A DNA stretch of 64,000 bases from Mycolicibacterium vinylchloridicum (GTDB lineage Bacteria > Actinomycetota > Actinomycetes > Mycobacteriales > Mycobacteriaceae), in contig NZ_JACBJQ010000002.1 in the NCBI RefSeq assembly GCF_013404075.1, positions 1 through 64,000 of the forward strand, written 5' to 3'. Under the pieces are notes generated by a model that searched no databases, was not told where the DNA came from, and saw only the letters and a program-made list of their open reading frames with translations. Positions 30,549 through 38,189 of the stretch are shown here, in pieces. Every line of letters begins with the position of its first letter. Position 1 is the first letter of the stretch. The position numbers were made by a program, and so were the translations under genes.

Positions 30549-31692
30549 TGAGTTCACATTCACCGAGGAACAGCAGCAATTGCGGGCTGCGGTCCGCAAG
30601 TTCTGCGCCGACAACTTCGACGAGGCGACGGTCCGCCGGTTGATGGAGTCCCCGGTCCCGTTCGACACCGCGGTGTGGAACCGGCTCGGCGCTGAACTCG
30701 GCGTGCTCGGGTTGTCCGTGCCCGAGGCCGACGGTGGTGTGGGTGGCTCGCTGGTCGACCAGGCTGTCGCGGTGGAGCAGTTCGGCGCCATCCTGGCCTG
30801 TGGCCCGCTGTTCGGCACCGTATATCTGGCCGTTCCCGCGCTGGTGGCCAGCCCCGGCGGCCCGGCTCGCGACGAGCTGCTGACCCAGCTGGTGGAGGGC
30901 ACCCGCACCGCGGCGTTCGCCGTCACCGACACGGCCGGCGCGTTCGATCCGGCGACCGTGACGGTGACCGCCGACGGTGACACCGTCACCGGTACCGTCG
31001 AGCGGGTGGTTGACGGTGCTGCGGCCGACGAAATCCTGGTTGCGGCAACCGGTTCCGACGGGATCAGGCTCTACGCGGTGGACGCCAAGGACACCCGGCG
31101 CACGGCGCTGATGACCCTGGACCTGACCCGCCCGCAGGCCACGATCACCTTCTCCGATTCCCCGGCCCGGCTGCTGGCCGGCCCTGAGGAAGCGCAGCGG
31201 GTGATCACCCACGCGCTGCAGGTGGGCTCGGCGCTACTGGCCGTCGAACAGGTCGGTGCCGCACAGCATCTGCTGGACCTGGCCGTCGAGTATGCCAAGT
31301 CCCGGTTGCAGTTCGGTCGGCAGATCGGGTCATTCCAGGCGATCAAGCACAAGCTGGCCGACATGCTGGTCGACCTCGAGCACGCCCGTTCCACGGCGTA
31401 TCACGCGGTGTGGGCGCTGACCGACGGCTCCGACGACCCCGCACTTGCCGCCAGCATCGCCCAGGCCACCGCCTCGGCGGCACTGAGCCACATCGCTGCC
31501 GACACCATCCAGGTGCACGGCGGCATCGGATTCACCTGGGAACACCAGGCGCACTTGTACTTCAAGCGTGCCGCGACCGATGCGGCGCTGTTGGGCACCG
31601 CCGAACAGCACCGGTCCCGGATCGCCGATCTCGTTCTGGACGAAGCGAGCGCCGATGGCGGCCCGAGGGTGGCCGACGGCCTGCCGGTCTGA
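30541..31692 (+). CDS. Acyl-CoA dehydrogenase, second subunit of a heteromeric FadE pair
   Basis: A 383-aa partner subunit starting GTG 30541, with AAGGAG eight bases before it. It has the N-terminal helical domain (FTEEQQQLRAAVRKF), a shortened middle domain and a C-terminal domain with AKSRLQFGRQIGSFQAIKHKLADM and IQVHGGIGFTWEHQAHLYFKR. Together with the preceding subunit it should oxidise a bulky or short acyl-CoA, for instance a sterol side-chain intermediate; the substrate is inference. Transcription probably ends at the long palindrome 20 bases downstream. Confidence 0.9.
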   Translation: MASEFTFTEEQQQLRAAVRKFCADNFDEATVRRLMESPVPFDTAVWNRLGAELGVLGLSVPEADGGVGGSLVDQAVAVEQFGAILACGPLFGTVYLAVPALVASPGGPARDELLTQLVEGTRTAAFAVTDTAGAFDPATVTVTADGDTVTGTVERVVDGAAADEILVAATGSDGIRLYAVDAKDTRRTALMTLDLTRPQATITFSDSPARLLAGPEEAQRVITHALQVGSALLAVEQVGAAQHLLDLAVEYAKSRLQFGRQIGSFQAIKHKLADMLVDLEHARSTAYHAVWALTDGSDDPALAASIAQATASAALSHIAADTIQVHGGIGFTWEHQAHLYFKRAATDAALLGTAEQHRSRIADLVLDEASADGGPRVADGLPV

Positions 31693-31711
31693 AGACTGGC
31701 CATAACAGAAA

Positions 31712-31754
31712 CGTTCGGGTGCGAGAAGTTCTGAGAACTTCTCGCACCCGAACG
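31712..31754. terminator. Bidirectional terminator: perfect 21-bp inverted repeat
   Basis: Bases 31712-31732 are the exact reverse complement of 31734-31754, with one central base. The arms begin CGTTCGGGTGCGAGAAG. The hairpin lies between the stops of the FadE pair (+) and the small exported protein gene (-), so it serves both directions. Only a short T-rich stretch follows on the plus side. Confidence 0.85.
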
Positions 31755-31777
31755 GTTTCCGTGGTGCGCCTGGCTCG

Positions 31778-32020
31778 TCAGCCGCGATGGCGATTCCACT
31801 GGTGGTGGTGATGGATCGAGGTCCCCGGCTGGGGCTGATTGGTCTGGTGCGGGAACACCGGGTGCGGCTCCGGATGGCTCATGTTGGGTCCGCTGGGACC
31901 CGCGTAGCTCATCGGTGCCCCTCCCAGGGCGATCAGCGCGGAACCGGTGGCCAGGATTGCGCCTGCGGCAATGCGCTTGAACCAGATTGTGGTCGAGGTG
32001 TTGGTGGTCGTGATGGTCAT
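31778..32020 (-). CDS. Small exported His-rich protein with C-terminal HHHHQW motif (paralogue A)
   Basis: An 80-aa preprotein starting at ATG 32020 (MTITTTNTSTTIWFKRIAAG); an upstream in-frame ATG at 32116 gives an unlikely arginine-rich extension. A signal peptide (AAGAILATGSALIALGGAPMSYAG) releases a peptide of about 40 residues. The mature part is rich in His, Pro, Asn and Gln and ends PGTSIHHHHQWNRHRG. It has a clear paralogue at 39293-39532. The His cluster suggests metal or haem binding. A palindrome shared with the paralogue lies 114 bases upstream. I know no described family. Confidence 0.75.
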   Translation of the reverse strand: MTITTTNTSTTIWFKRIAAGAILATGSALIALGGAPMSYAGPSGPNMSHPEPHPVFPHQTNQPQPGTSIHHHHQWNRHRG

Positions 32021-32133
32021 GATGACGTGCTCGTTCTCTTCGTGCTTCACCCGGTTTGCCGGGTGAGACAAGAATCGCGCACGTGGGGCTCGACGTCTGT
32101 CGGGTGACTGGGCCATGGCCCTGATGAATCCGG

Positions 32134-32153
32134 TGTCCGCCGATCGGGGGACA
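32134..32153. promoter_or_regulatory. Shared palindrome TGTCCnCCGATCGGnGGACA, copy 1
   Basis: This 20-base site is palindromic at 18 positions; the two unpaired positions are the n bases (g and g here). The palindrome extends outward to CGGTG/CACCG (32131-32156). It lies in the divergent region between paralogue A (-) and the membrane protein gene at 32288 (+). The same core recurs at 39654-39673. It is a strong candidate operator for an unidentified dimeric regulator. Confidence 0.7.
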
Positions 32154-32167
32154 CCGTCGGCCGCTGA

Positions 32168-32201
32168 GGACTTTCGGCCGCGACCAGCGGACCTTTGGCC
32201 T
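32168..32201. promoter_or_regulatory. Two DosR-box-like elements in tandem
   Basis: GGACTTTCGGCC (32168-32179) and GGACCTTTGGCC (32190-32201) each resemble the core of the DosR/DevR dormancy box (GGGACTWWAGTCCS) with a few mismatches. They are 22 bases apart centre to centre, a spacing that suits tandem binding on one DNA face. The candidate target is the rightward membrane protein gene at 32288. Each match alone is modest. Confidence 0.3.
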
Positions 32202-32232
32202 ATGTCGTTTGCGCTTGCGTTGTGGCCCTATT

Positions 32233-32260
32233 GATCATGAGATCAGTGGATCTCATGATC
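32233..32260. repeat. Perfect 12-bp inverted repeat just upstream of the membrane protein gene
   Basis: GATCATGAGATC (32233-32244) and GATCTCATGATC (32249-32260) are exact reverse complements separated by AGTG. The right arm covers an in-frame ATG at 32255 and ends 27 bases before the preferred ATG at 32288. It may be an operator or an mRNA hairpin controlling translation. Confidence 0.6.
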
Positions 32261-32287
32261 GTCGAATCATGGATCGAGAAAAAATTC

Positions 32288-32749
32288 ATGAACACCCAAC
32301 CTCAACACCGCACCCGGATGTTCGCCCGGGTTCTGGGGCCGTTCTTCACACTCATCCCGGTCGCAGGCTTGGCGCGCGCTGCGGAGATGCCGCAATTGTT
32401 GTCGGAGTTCACGGCGAGTGCCGTATGGCCGTGGGTGACGGGGGCCTTTATCCTGGCCGGTGGAATCGCCATCGTTGCATTCCACCAAATCTGGCGTGGG
32501 CTCGCTGCAATCGTCATCTCGGTGCTCGGGTGGCTGCTGGTGGTACGCGGACTCGTTCTCATCGCCTTTCCAGATGTCTTCGCCTCCCTGGCTGATCGGA
32601 TGATCGGGGCGACCGCCGCTTGGACCGCCGGCTTCGTCGTGATGGCCCTCATTGGGGTGTACCTGACGTACGTCGGATGGAAGCCCGCGCCAGGCCGTCC
32701 GCAGGACAACCAACTACATATCGACATCGAATTTCCGAACGCTGCCTGA
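32288..32749 (+). CDS. Four-helix membrane protein of unknown function
   Basis: A 153-aa protein starting MNTQPQHRTRMFARVLGPFF. In-frame ATGs at 32255 and further upstream are possible but run through the inverted repeat. Four hydrophobic segments are visible (about 15-30, 47-67, 73-93 and 110-132). The C-terminus is soluble and acidic (NQLHIDIEFPNAA). No known family is recognised. It is divergent from the HHHHQW peptide A gene, and the intervening region holds the shared palindrome, the DosR-like elements and the inverted repeat, so it may be stress-regulated. Confidence 0.7.
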   Translation: MNTQPQHRTRMFARVLGPFFTLIPVAGLARAAEMPQLLSEFTASAVWPWVTGAFILAGGIAIVAFHQIWRGLAAIVISVLGWLLVVRGLVLIAFPDVFASLADRMIGATAAWTAGFVVMALIGVYLTYVGWKPAPGRPQDNQLHIDIEFPNAA

Positions 32750-32818
32750 CCAGCGGACAGGATCTGCCCCGCTTGCGTGATCGACATTCGCCTGCGGCCC
32801 TGGTGATTTGAGAATGCC

Positions 32819-33976
32819 TCAGGGCGTGTTGCGGTCGGCGAAATGCGCGTGCCGTTTGGCCAGGGCGACGGCACGTTCGGCCGGGGTCAGGCGGTACGCC
32901 GGGTCGAAGTGCCGGTCGATCTCGTCGGTGCCGATCACGGTGATGACCGGCGCAGCCGGCTGGGTCGTTGTGGTCGCTCGCCAGGTGACCACTCCACTGC
33001 GGTAACCACGAGCATCGAGCCAGTTGGGGACGCCGAAGTCTTTAGTGGACAGCAGAATCCGGACGTGTCCGTCGGTGATTTCCGACTGGCCGATGTTCAG
33101 ACTCGTCTGGCGGGTCTCGATGTCGATCATCGCGCTCCACCGGTCGGTCAGGCAGATGCCGACATACGGACTGCCGTCGGGGATCTGGTAATCGATCACC
33201 AGCGCCTGATCCTCGGCAAGCTCCCAGGCGACCGGCACAAACCATGCGCCGGCCATCGCCGAGGGCGGCTGCATCGGTGGGATCGCGACATTCTTCGGCA
33301 GCGCCCCGAACACCCGCGACGGAATGTCCTTGACCCACATGGTGAACAGCTCCCGTGACGCGTCGAGGTGTGCGTCGAATGCATCGACCGCGGCGCCCAG
33401 CGATGCCGGCTCGGGGGACGGGACGTCGCCGAGGCATTCGATGCGAATCGTGCCTTTGGCTTCGCGGTCCCAGTCGCCGTAGGTCTGGTAGGCGCAGAAC
33501 GAGTCGGCGCCGTGCGGCAGTTCGAACCAGTTGGTGCCGCTGGGTTCTCGGCCGAAGAAGATCTCGAAGGTGCCGTCGTCGGCGACCTCGAGGTCGTCGG
33601 CGAGCACCTTGACCGCGGTGCCCTGATCGTCCTTGCCGGTGTAGACGCCGAAGGTGGTCTGGGACACCGACCCCAAGGTGCCGAACACCCGATAGTCGTG
33701 GATGTCATCGATGCGCGCCGACAGGTAGAGGGTGTCGGGATTCGAGTGGCCCCAATTCCACGGCGAGTATTGGGTATTGATCAACGTCGGCCGGGCCGGG
33801 TCGCTGCTCAGGAGCAGTCCCATGTACTGGATGTGCCCGACCAGCCGGGCCAACAGCGTGGCTGCCGAACCCGCGTCGAGGTCGCCTTCGGCCACGGCCA
33901 GTTCGAGCAGTTCGCCGTTGAGGGCGTTGAACTTCTGCCACACGCGCCGTAGCCGGTCGCCGTCGTTCGTTGTCAC
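32819..33976 (-). CDS. DUF1214-domain protein
   Basis: A 385-aa cytoplasmic protein without a signal peptide. The C-terminal half shows the DUF1214 beta-sandwich pattern: NVAIPPMQPPSAMAGAWFVP, then ALVIDYQIPDGSPYVGICLT and YRSGVVTWRATTTTQPAAPV. Relatives often stand next to acyl-CoA and sulfotransferase-like genes in mycobacteria, but the reaction is not known. Its start overlaps the sulfotransferase stop by four bases (33973-33976), so both are made from one transcript. Confidence 0.8.
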   Translation of the reverse strand: MTTNDGDRLRRVWQKFNALNGELLELAVAEGDLDAGSAATLLARLVGHIQYMGLLLSSDPARPTLINTQYSPWNWGHSNPDTLYLSARIDDIHDYRVFGTLGSVSQTTFGVYTGKDDQGTAVKVLADDLEVADDGTFEIFFGREPSGTNWFELPHGADSFCAYQTYGDWDREAKGTIRIECLGDVPSPEPASLGAAVDAFDAHLDASRELFTMWVKDIPSRVFGALPKNVAIPPMQPPSAMAGAWFVPVAWELAEDQALVIDYQIPDGSPYVGICLTDRWSAMIDIETRQTSLNIGQSEITDGHVRILLSTKDFGVPNWLDARGYRSGVVTWRATTTTQPAAPVITVIGTDEIDRHFDPAYRLTPAERAVALAKRHAHFADRNTP

Positions 33977-35238
33977 GGTCGGGCATCCTCGAATCCGTAG
34001 AAGTCACGATAGAACTGCAGTTGCGGCCAAAGTTCCGCGATGTCGAGCCCGTAGTCCTCGGCGCGATAGACATGGGGTTTGCGCCTGGCCATTCCTCGCT
34101 CGTCGACGAATCGGCTCATCTTGGCCCGGTTGTATTCGGTGAGCTCGATCCCGAAGCGGTCGTAGATCTCCTCGACGCATGCCAGCGGATCGGTCACCAT
34201 GCGTTGCATCGGGAAATCGACGAATCGGTCAGCGAGATCGGCGTACTGGCTGCGTAATGCGACGTTACGTTCGAGCATCCTGATGGTTCGCCAGCGCATG
34301 AAGCGGCCATGGTCGTGCCAGTCGGGGTCGTCGACAGCCATGTGGAAGACCGTGCCGGCCAGGCTGCAGCCGGAGGCGACGATCTCGGTGGGTTCGCGGT
34401 AGGTGGTGACGAACCGGGCGTCGGGAAACACCGCCAGGATGTTGTGGATGTTCTCCATGTGCGGCGGCGTCTTGAGCAACCAGCTGGTCGTCGGCCGAAG
34501 CCCGCCGCTCTGCATGTATTGCAGCAACAGCTTCTGTTCTTCGTACACCCAGCGCAGGTCTTGCTCGGTCAGCCAGCGCGCATAGCCCTGGCAGTTGAAC
34601 ATCACATGGAAGGTGTCGCTGTGGAAGGCATAGGCATGCAGCAGCGCGCACTCCTGGGCCTCCCAGGCGCCGACCGGATGGGCGGCATCCAGGTTGGGCG
34701 CCATGGCCATAGCGCGGCGAATCTGCTTTTCGCTGCGCGTGATTCGGGGGTCATGATCCATGGTCGCCGGGTCCAGCGGTGGGTGCAGTTCGTCGCATTC
34801 CCAGGTGAGCGGGTAGCGGAATCCGCTGTCCTGGCTGAGTAGATGGTGGGTGACCGTGGTGCCGGTGCGCGGCGCTCCGATGATGAAGATCGGGCGCTCG
34901 ATCTTCTCTTCGCGAATCTCCGGGTGCTGGCGGACATGTTGGGTCAACAGCAGCCGCTGCCGAAGCAGGTTGGACAGGTGGGCGCCGGCCAGTACTCGGC
35001 CGAAGCCGTTGAGCCGGTCCTCGTCTTCCAACGAGGCGATCAGACGATCAAGGCCCGCTTCGAAACGGGGGTCGCCGAAATCGGTCGGGCCCCCCGCCTT
35101 GCGCACCGCGCGGTCCATCAACGCGGCCTTGCGCAGCGTCAATGGGCGGCGGCCGAGGCGCCGGGCGCCGCGGTAGGCCGCATTCATGGCCCGGATCGGC
35201 GCCGGCCGAGGCGGTGTCTCGATTGCGATGCTGGCCAC
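33973..35238 (-). CDS. PAPS-dependent sulfotransferase family protein
   Basis: A 421-aa member of the sulfotransferase-3 group common in mycobacteria. The PAPS 5'-phosphosulfate loop reads FIIGAPRTGTTVTHHLLS. The 3'-phosphate-binding part is ARFVTTYREPTEIVASGCSL. The acceptor is probably a lipid, sterol or small molecule; many mycobacterial paralogues are uncharacterised. It is the first gene of a two-gene operon with DUF1214 and is divergent from a TetR gene. The inverted repeat at 35274-35297 lies between them, 36 bases from this start, and may control both. Confidence 0.85.
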   Translation of the reverse strand: MASIAIETPPRPAPIRAMNAAYRGARRLGRRPLTLRKAALMDRAVRKAGGPTDFGDPRFEAGLDRLIASLEDEDRLNGFGRVLAGAHLSNLLRQRLLLTQHVRQHPEIREEKIERPIFIIGAPRTGTTVTHHLLSQDSGFRYPLTWECDELHPPLDPATMDHDPRITRSEKQIRRAMAMAPNLDAAHPVGAWEAQECALLHAYAFHSDTFHVMFNCQGYARWLTEQDLRWVYEEQKLLLQYMQSGGLRPTTSWLLKTPPHMENIHNILAVFPDARFVTTYREPTEIVASGCSLAGTVFHMAVDDPDWHDHGRFMRWRTIRMLERNVALRSQYADLADRFVDFPMQRMVTDPLACVEEIYDRFGIELTEYNRAKMSRFVDERGMARRKPHVYRAEDYGLDIAELWPQLQFYRDFYGFEDARP

Positions 35239-35273
35239 CTCCCGGCGCGGGGAAGGATGGCCCCGAACGTCGG

Positions 35274-35297
35274 ATTACGTTACGGTCTTAACGTAAT
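35274..35297. promoter_or_regulatory. TetR operator candidate overlapping the tetR start codon
   Basis: ATTACGTTA (35274-35282) and TAACGTAAT (35289-35297) form a perfect nine-base inverted repeat with a six-base spacer. The right arm runs into the ATG (35296) of the TetR gene. A -10-like TACGGT at 35281-35286 lies inside the repeat, which predicts a leaderless or nearly leaderless transcript shut off by its own product. The sulfotransferase operon starts 36 bases to the left. Confidence 0.7.
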
Positions 35298-35883
35298 GGA
35301 GTCAACGAAGAAGCTACGCCCGCAAGGGCGGCCCCGGGACAGCCGTATCGACGATGCGGTCCTGCGCGCCACAGTCGAGCTGCTGGACGAGATCGGCTAT
35401 GCCCGGCTGACCATTCCGCTGGTCGCCGCGCGCGCGGGCGCCAACCCGCCCGCGGTGTACCGGCGGTTCCCCACCAAATTGGAACTCGTCTATGAGGCGG
35501 TGTTCCCGACGCCGCCCGGGGCCGAGCTTCCGCTGACCGGTGACGTCGCATCTGCGATCCGTGGACTCCTGCAATCCAGCATCGAGCTGTTCAGCAGCCC
35601 GGCCGTCCACACGGCGATGTCCGGGCTGATGGCCGAGCTGCCTGCCGAACCGGGCCTCTCGGCACGACTGCTCGGCCGGCTTCAGGGCAGTACTTACGTT
35701 CGGCTGCAACAGTTTCTCGACGAGGCCGCCGCAGCTGGACGTGCGGCCCCCAGAGTCGACGCACGAATCCTGTTGGACACCATCGGCGGCACAGTCATGA
35801 TGGCCTTGGCCAACGAACGTCAACTCGATCAGCGGTGGGTCGAGCAAGCCACCTCATTGATCGTCGACGGGCTGGCGCGATGA
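35296..35883 (+). CDS. TetR-family transcriptional regulator
   Basis: A 195-aa repressor. The N-terminal helix-turn-helix is ELLDEIGYARLTIPLVAARAG followed by ANPPAVYRRFPTKLELVYEAV. The rest is the helical ligand-binding and dimerisation domain. I choose ATG 35296 because it opens the conserved N-terminus (MESTKKLRPQGRPRDSRIDD) and sits on the operator-like repeat. Its TGA overlaps the ATG of the LLM oxidoreductase gene. It probably represses itself, that gene and perhaps the divergent sulfotransferase-DUF1214 operon. Confidence 0.88.
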   Translation: MESTKKLRPQGRPRDSRIDDAVLRATVELLDEIGYARLTIPLVAARAGANPPAVYRRFPTKLELVYEAVFPTPPGAELPLTGDVASAIRGLLQSSIELFSSPAVHTAMSGLMAELPAEPGLSARLLGRLQGSTYVRLQQFLDEAAAAGRAAPRVDARILLDTIGGTVMMALANERQLDQRWVEQATSLIVDGLAR

Positions 35884-36929
35884 GCACGATGGAACTGGTG
35901 ACCTCCGCACCCGCCACGATGGGCCCCGGCGAAATCGGTCCGTGGGCGGCCCGAGCCGAACGTCTCGGGTTCGACGTCATCCACATCTCCGAGACCATCC
36001 ACGATCCCTTCACCGTTGCCGCGCTGGCCCTGCAGAGCACCGAGCGGGTGACCGTGCGCACTTCCATGGTGCTGGCCTTTCCGCGGAGCCCGATGATCAC
36101 CGCTTACGCGGCATGGGATCTGGCGAAGTATTCCGGTGGTCGGTTTCAGCTCGGGATCGCCTCGCAGGTGCGCGGCAACATCGTCGGCCGGTTCTCCGCC
36201 CAGTGGTCGGAGCCGGTGGCCCGCCTCGCCGACTACATCCGCGCGCTGCGCGCGATCTTCGCGTGCTTCCAGAGCGGTGCCAAGCTCGACTACACCGGGC
36301 CGCACTATCGATTCGAACGACTCCAGCCCTATTTCAACCCGGGACCGCTCGATCATCCGGCCCCGCAGATCTGGACCGGCGCCGTGAACGCGCGGATGTG
36401 CGCGATGGCAGGCGAACTGGCTGACGGCTTCGTCTGCCATCCGACCAACTCACACCCCGTCGTGCTGAGATCGCGGACCCTGCCCGCCCTGGCCGAGGGC
36501 GCCGCACGCATCGGCCGCGGACAACCGGCCGTCGTCGCGAACCCTCATGTCATGACGGCCGCCACCCGTGACGCCGTCGACGCGTTGCGCGAACAGCGGC
36601 GATCAGAGCTGGCATTCCTTTACAGCACACCGGCATACCGACGGCAGCTGGAAGATTTCGGCCTGTCCGGCGTCGGCGCGGCGCTCAGCGCGATGGCGCA
36701 CCGCTCAGAATGGGACGATTTACCAACAGTTCTCACCGACGAGGTCATGAATCAGCTTGTGCCGCAGGGCACCTACGATGAGATCCCCGAGGTGCTGTCG
36801 CGGTGGTACTCGGGGCTGTGCACCGGCATCAACTTGCCGGTGCCCGCCGACGAAACAGACGACGACAGCTTTCGCGCCCTCCTGGGCGCCTGCCGTCAGA
36901 TCCCTGCTGCCGAGCGCAATTCGTCGTAG
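35880..36929 (+). CDS. LLM-class F420-dependent oxidoreductase
   Basis: A 349-aa luciferase-fold oxidoreductase starting MSTMELVTSAPATMGPGEIG; the frame is open 45 bases upstream but overlaps tetR. Signatures include AERLGFDVIHISETIHDPFT, VRTSMVLAFPRSPM, the YSGGRFQLGIASQVRGN loop and PAPQIWTGAVNARMCAMAGE. This is the TIGR03617-like F420 subfamily. It is coupled to tetR by an ATGA overlap. Its 3' end overlaps the convergent WS/DGAT gene by 34 bases. Confidence 0.87.
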   Translation: MSTMELVTSAPATMGPGEIGPWAARAERLGFDVIHISETIHDPFTVAALALQSTERVTVRTSMVLAFPRSPMITAYAAWDLAKYSGGRFQLGIASQVRGNIVGRFSAQWSEPVARLADYIRALRAIFACFQSGAKLDYTGPHYRFERLQPYFNPGPLDHPAPQIWTGAVNARMCAMAGELADGFVCHPTNSHPVVLRSRTLPALAEGAARIGRGQPAVVANPHVMTAATRDAVDALREQRRSELAFLYSTPAYRRQLEDFGLSGVGAALSAMAHRSEWDDLPTVLTDEVMNQLVPQGTYDEIPEVLSRWYSGLCTGINLPVPADETDDDSFRALLGACRQIPAAERNSS

Positions 36930-38179
36930 GAGGCCTCCACGCAGCCGGCCAGCGAGGCGATATCCGGCAGTGCGGTCGGATCGGTACACAGGCCGATGCC
37001 GATGTCGCCTGCGCAGGAGATCGCCGAGATCCGAAGAGCGTGATGCGCGGCCGGCTCCGACGAGGAGAACAGGTGCTGCACCCGACGGCCGGCGACCTGA
37101 ACCGGTTCACGCGGTCCGGGAACGTTGGAGATCGACAGGCTGAACTCGTGTGAGCTCCCCGCCAGCCGCTGGGCCAGCGCTCCGATGCGCTTGACGCAGC
37201 CGAGTGCGTGGAACAGGTCGTATATTTCGTCGGCGTCATCGAGGCGCTTGCGCTCACGCGTTTCGGTACTGATCCGGTCCAGCCGCCGCAGCGGATCAGC
37301 CTCTGCCAGTGGCAGATCGATGTTGAGAAAGGAATCCCGGTTGGACAGATCCCCGGCGGCCTCATCGCGGTGATGCAGACTCACCGGGATTTGTGCGCGC
37401 AGATCACGCGCGCCGTCCGCACCCAGCCAGCGACGCAGTCCACCGGCGACCACCGCGAGCAGAACGTCGTTCACGGTGGCGGCGTTGGGTCGCGACGCTC
37501 CGATCGCTTTGAACTCGGCCAGCGGGGCTACGGCGAATGCCAGCTCGCGGGCAATCGTGACGGGCCGATCGAACGGTGCGTATCCATCGGGGTGGCCCAG
37601 TTCGCGCATCAGTGCCGCCGGCATCCGCCATGCTTCCTCCAGCGGCGTCAGTCTCGGTGAATCATGTTGTCCTGGACTGCTTACCGGCCGTTGATCGGCC
37701 TCCCCAGCGGGATCGAACAGCACCGAATTCAGAAAGCGCACCCCGGCAATCCCGTCGGCCATCGCGTGGTGGATGCGCGCCGCGATGGCTTCACGTCCGT
37801 CGGCCAGGGGCCCGATGAGGTCGAACGACCACAACGGCCTGCTGCGGTCGAGATGCTGAGACATCAATCCGCTGACCGCCCGCCAGAGATCGGTGGTCGT
37901 CAGACACTGCGCCTCTTCGCGCCGCCGCACATGTTCGCGGATGTCGAAGTCGCCGGCGGGCGCCCACCGCGGATCCGGCCCCGAGGTGTCGACCCGATGG
38001 GTGGCCCGCGGCTGGCTGGGTAGCCGCTCGGTGACCGCGGCCCGTAAGGCATCGACGTCCAGCTCCGCACCGGGCTCGAGGACGACGAGTTTCAGGGTGT
38101 GGCCGGTGATCGATGCCGACTCAAGGCCCAGGATGCGCGCGTCATCGGCGGACAGGCGGTCGGAATCGTCGGGCGACAC
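36896..38179 (-). CDS. WS/DGAT-type acyltransferase
   Basis: A 427-aa wax ester synthase/diacylglycerol acyltransferase-like protein. The catalytic HHxxxDG motif is intact in RIHHAMADGIAG. The second conserved block is LSISNVPGPREPVQVAGRRV. It would use acyl-CoA to make triacylglycerol or wax esters at the membrane. I start at GTG 38179 (VSPDDSDRLSADDARILGLE), with AGGCAG just before it; the open frame to 38326 overlaps the patatin gene. It follows patatin by ten bases, so lipid synthesis and hydrolysis are encoded together. Confidence 0.88.
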   Translation of the reverse strand: MSPDDSDRLSADDARILGLESASITGHTLKLVVLEPGAELDVDALRAAVTERLPSQPRATHRVDTSGPDPRWAPAGDFDIREHVRRREEAQCLTTTDLWRAVSGLMSQHLDRSRPLWSFDLIGPLADGREAIAARIHHAMADGIAGVRFLNSVLFDPAGEADQRPVSSPGQHDSPRLTPLEEAWRMPAALMRELGHPDGYAPFDRPVTIARELAFAVAPLAEFKAIGASRPNAATVNDVLLAVVAGGLRRWLGADGARDLRAQIPVSLHHRDEAAGDLSNRDSFLNIDLPLAEADPLRRLDRISTETRERKRLDDADEIYDLFHALGCVKRIGALAQRLAGSSHEFSLSISNVPGPREPVQVAGRRVQHLFSSSEPAAHHALRISAISCAGDIGIGLCTDPTALPDIASLAGCVEASYDELRSAAGI

Positions 38180-38189
38180 CTGCCTGAGC

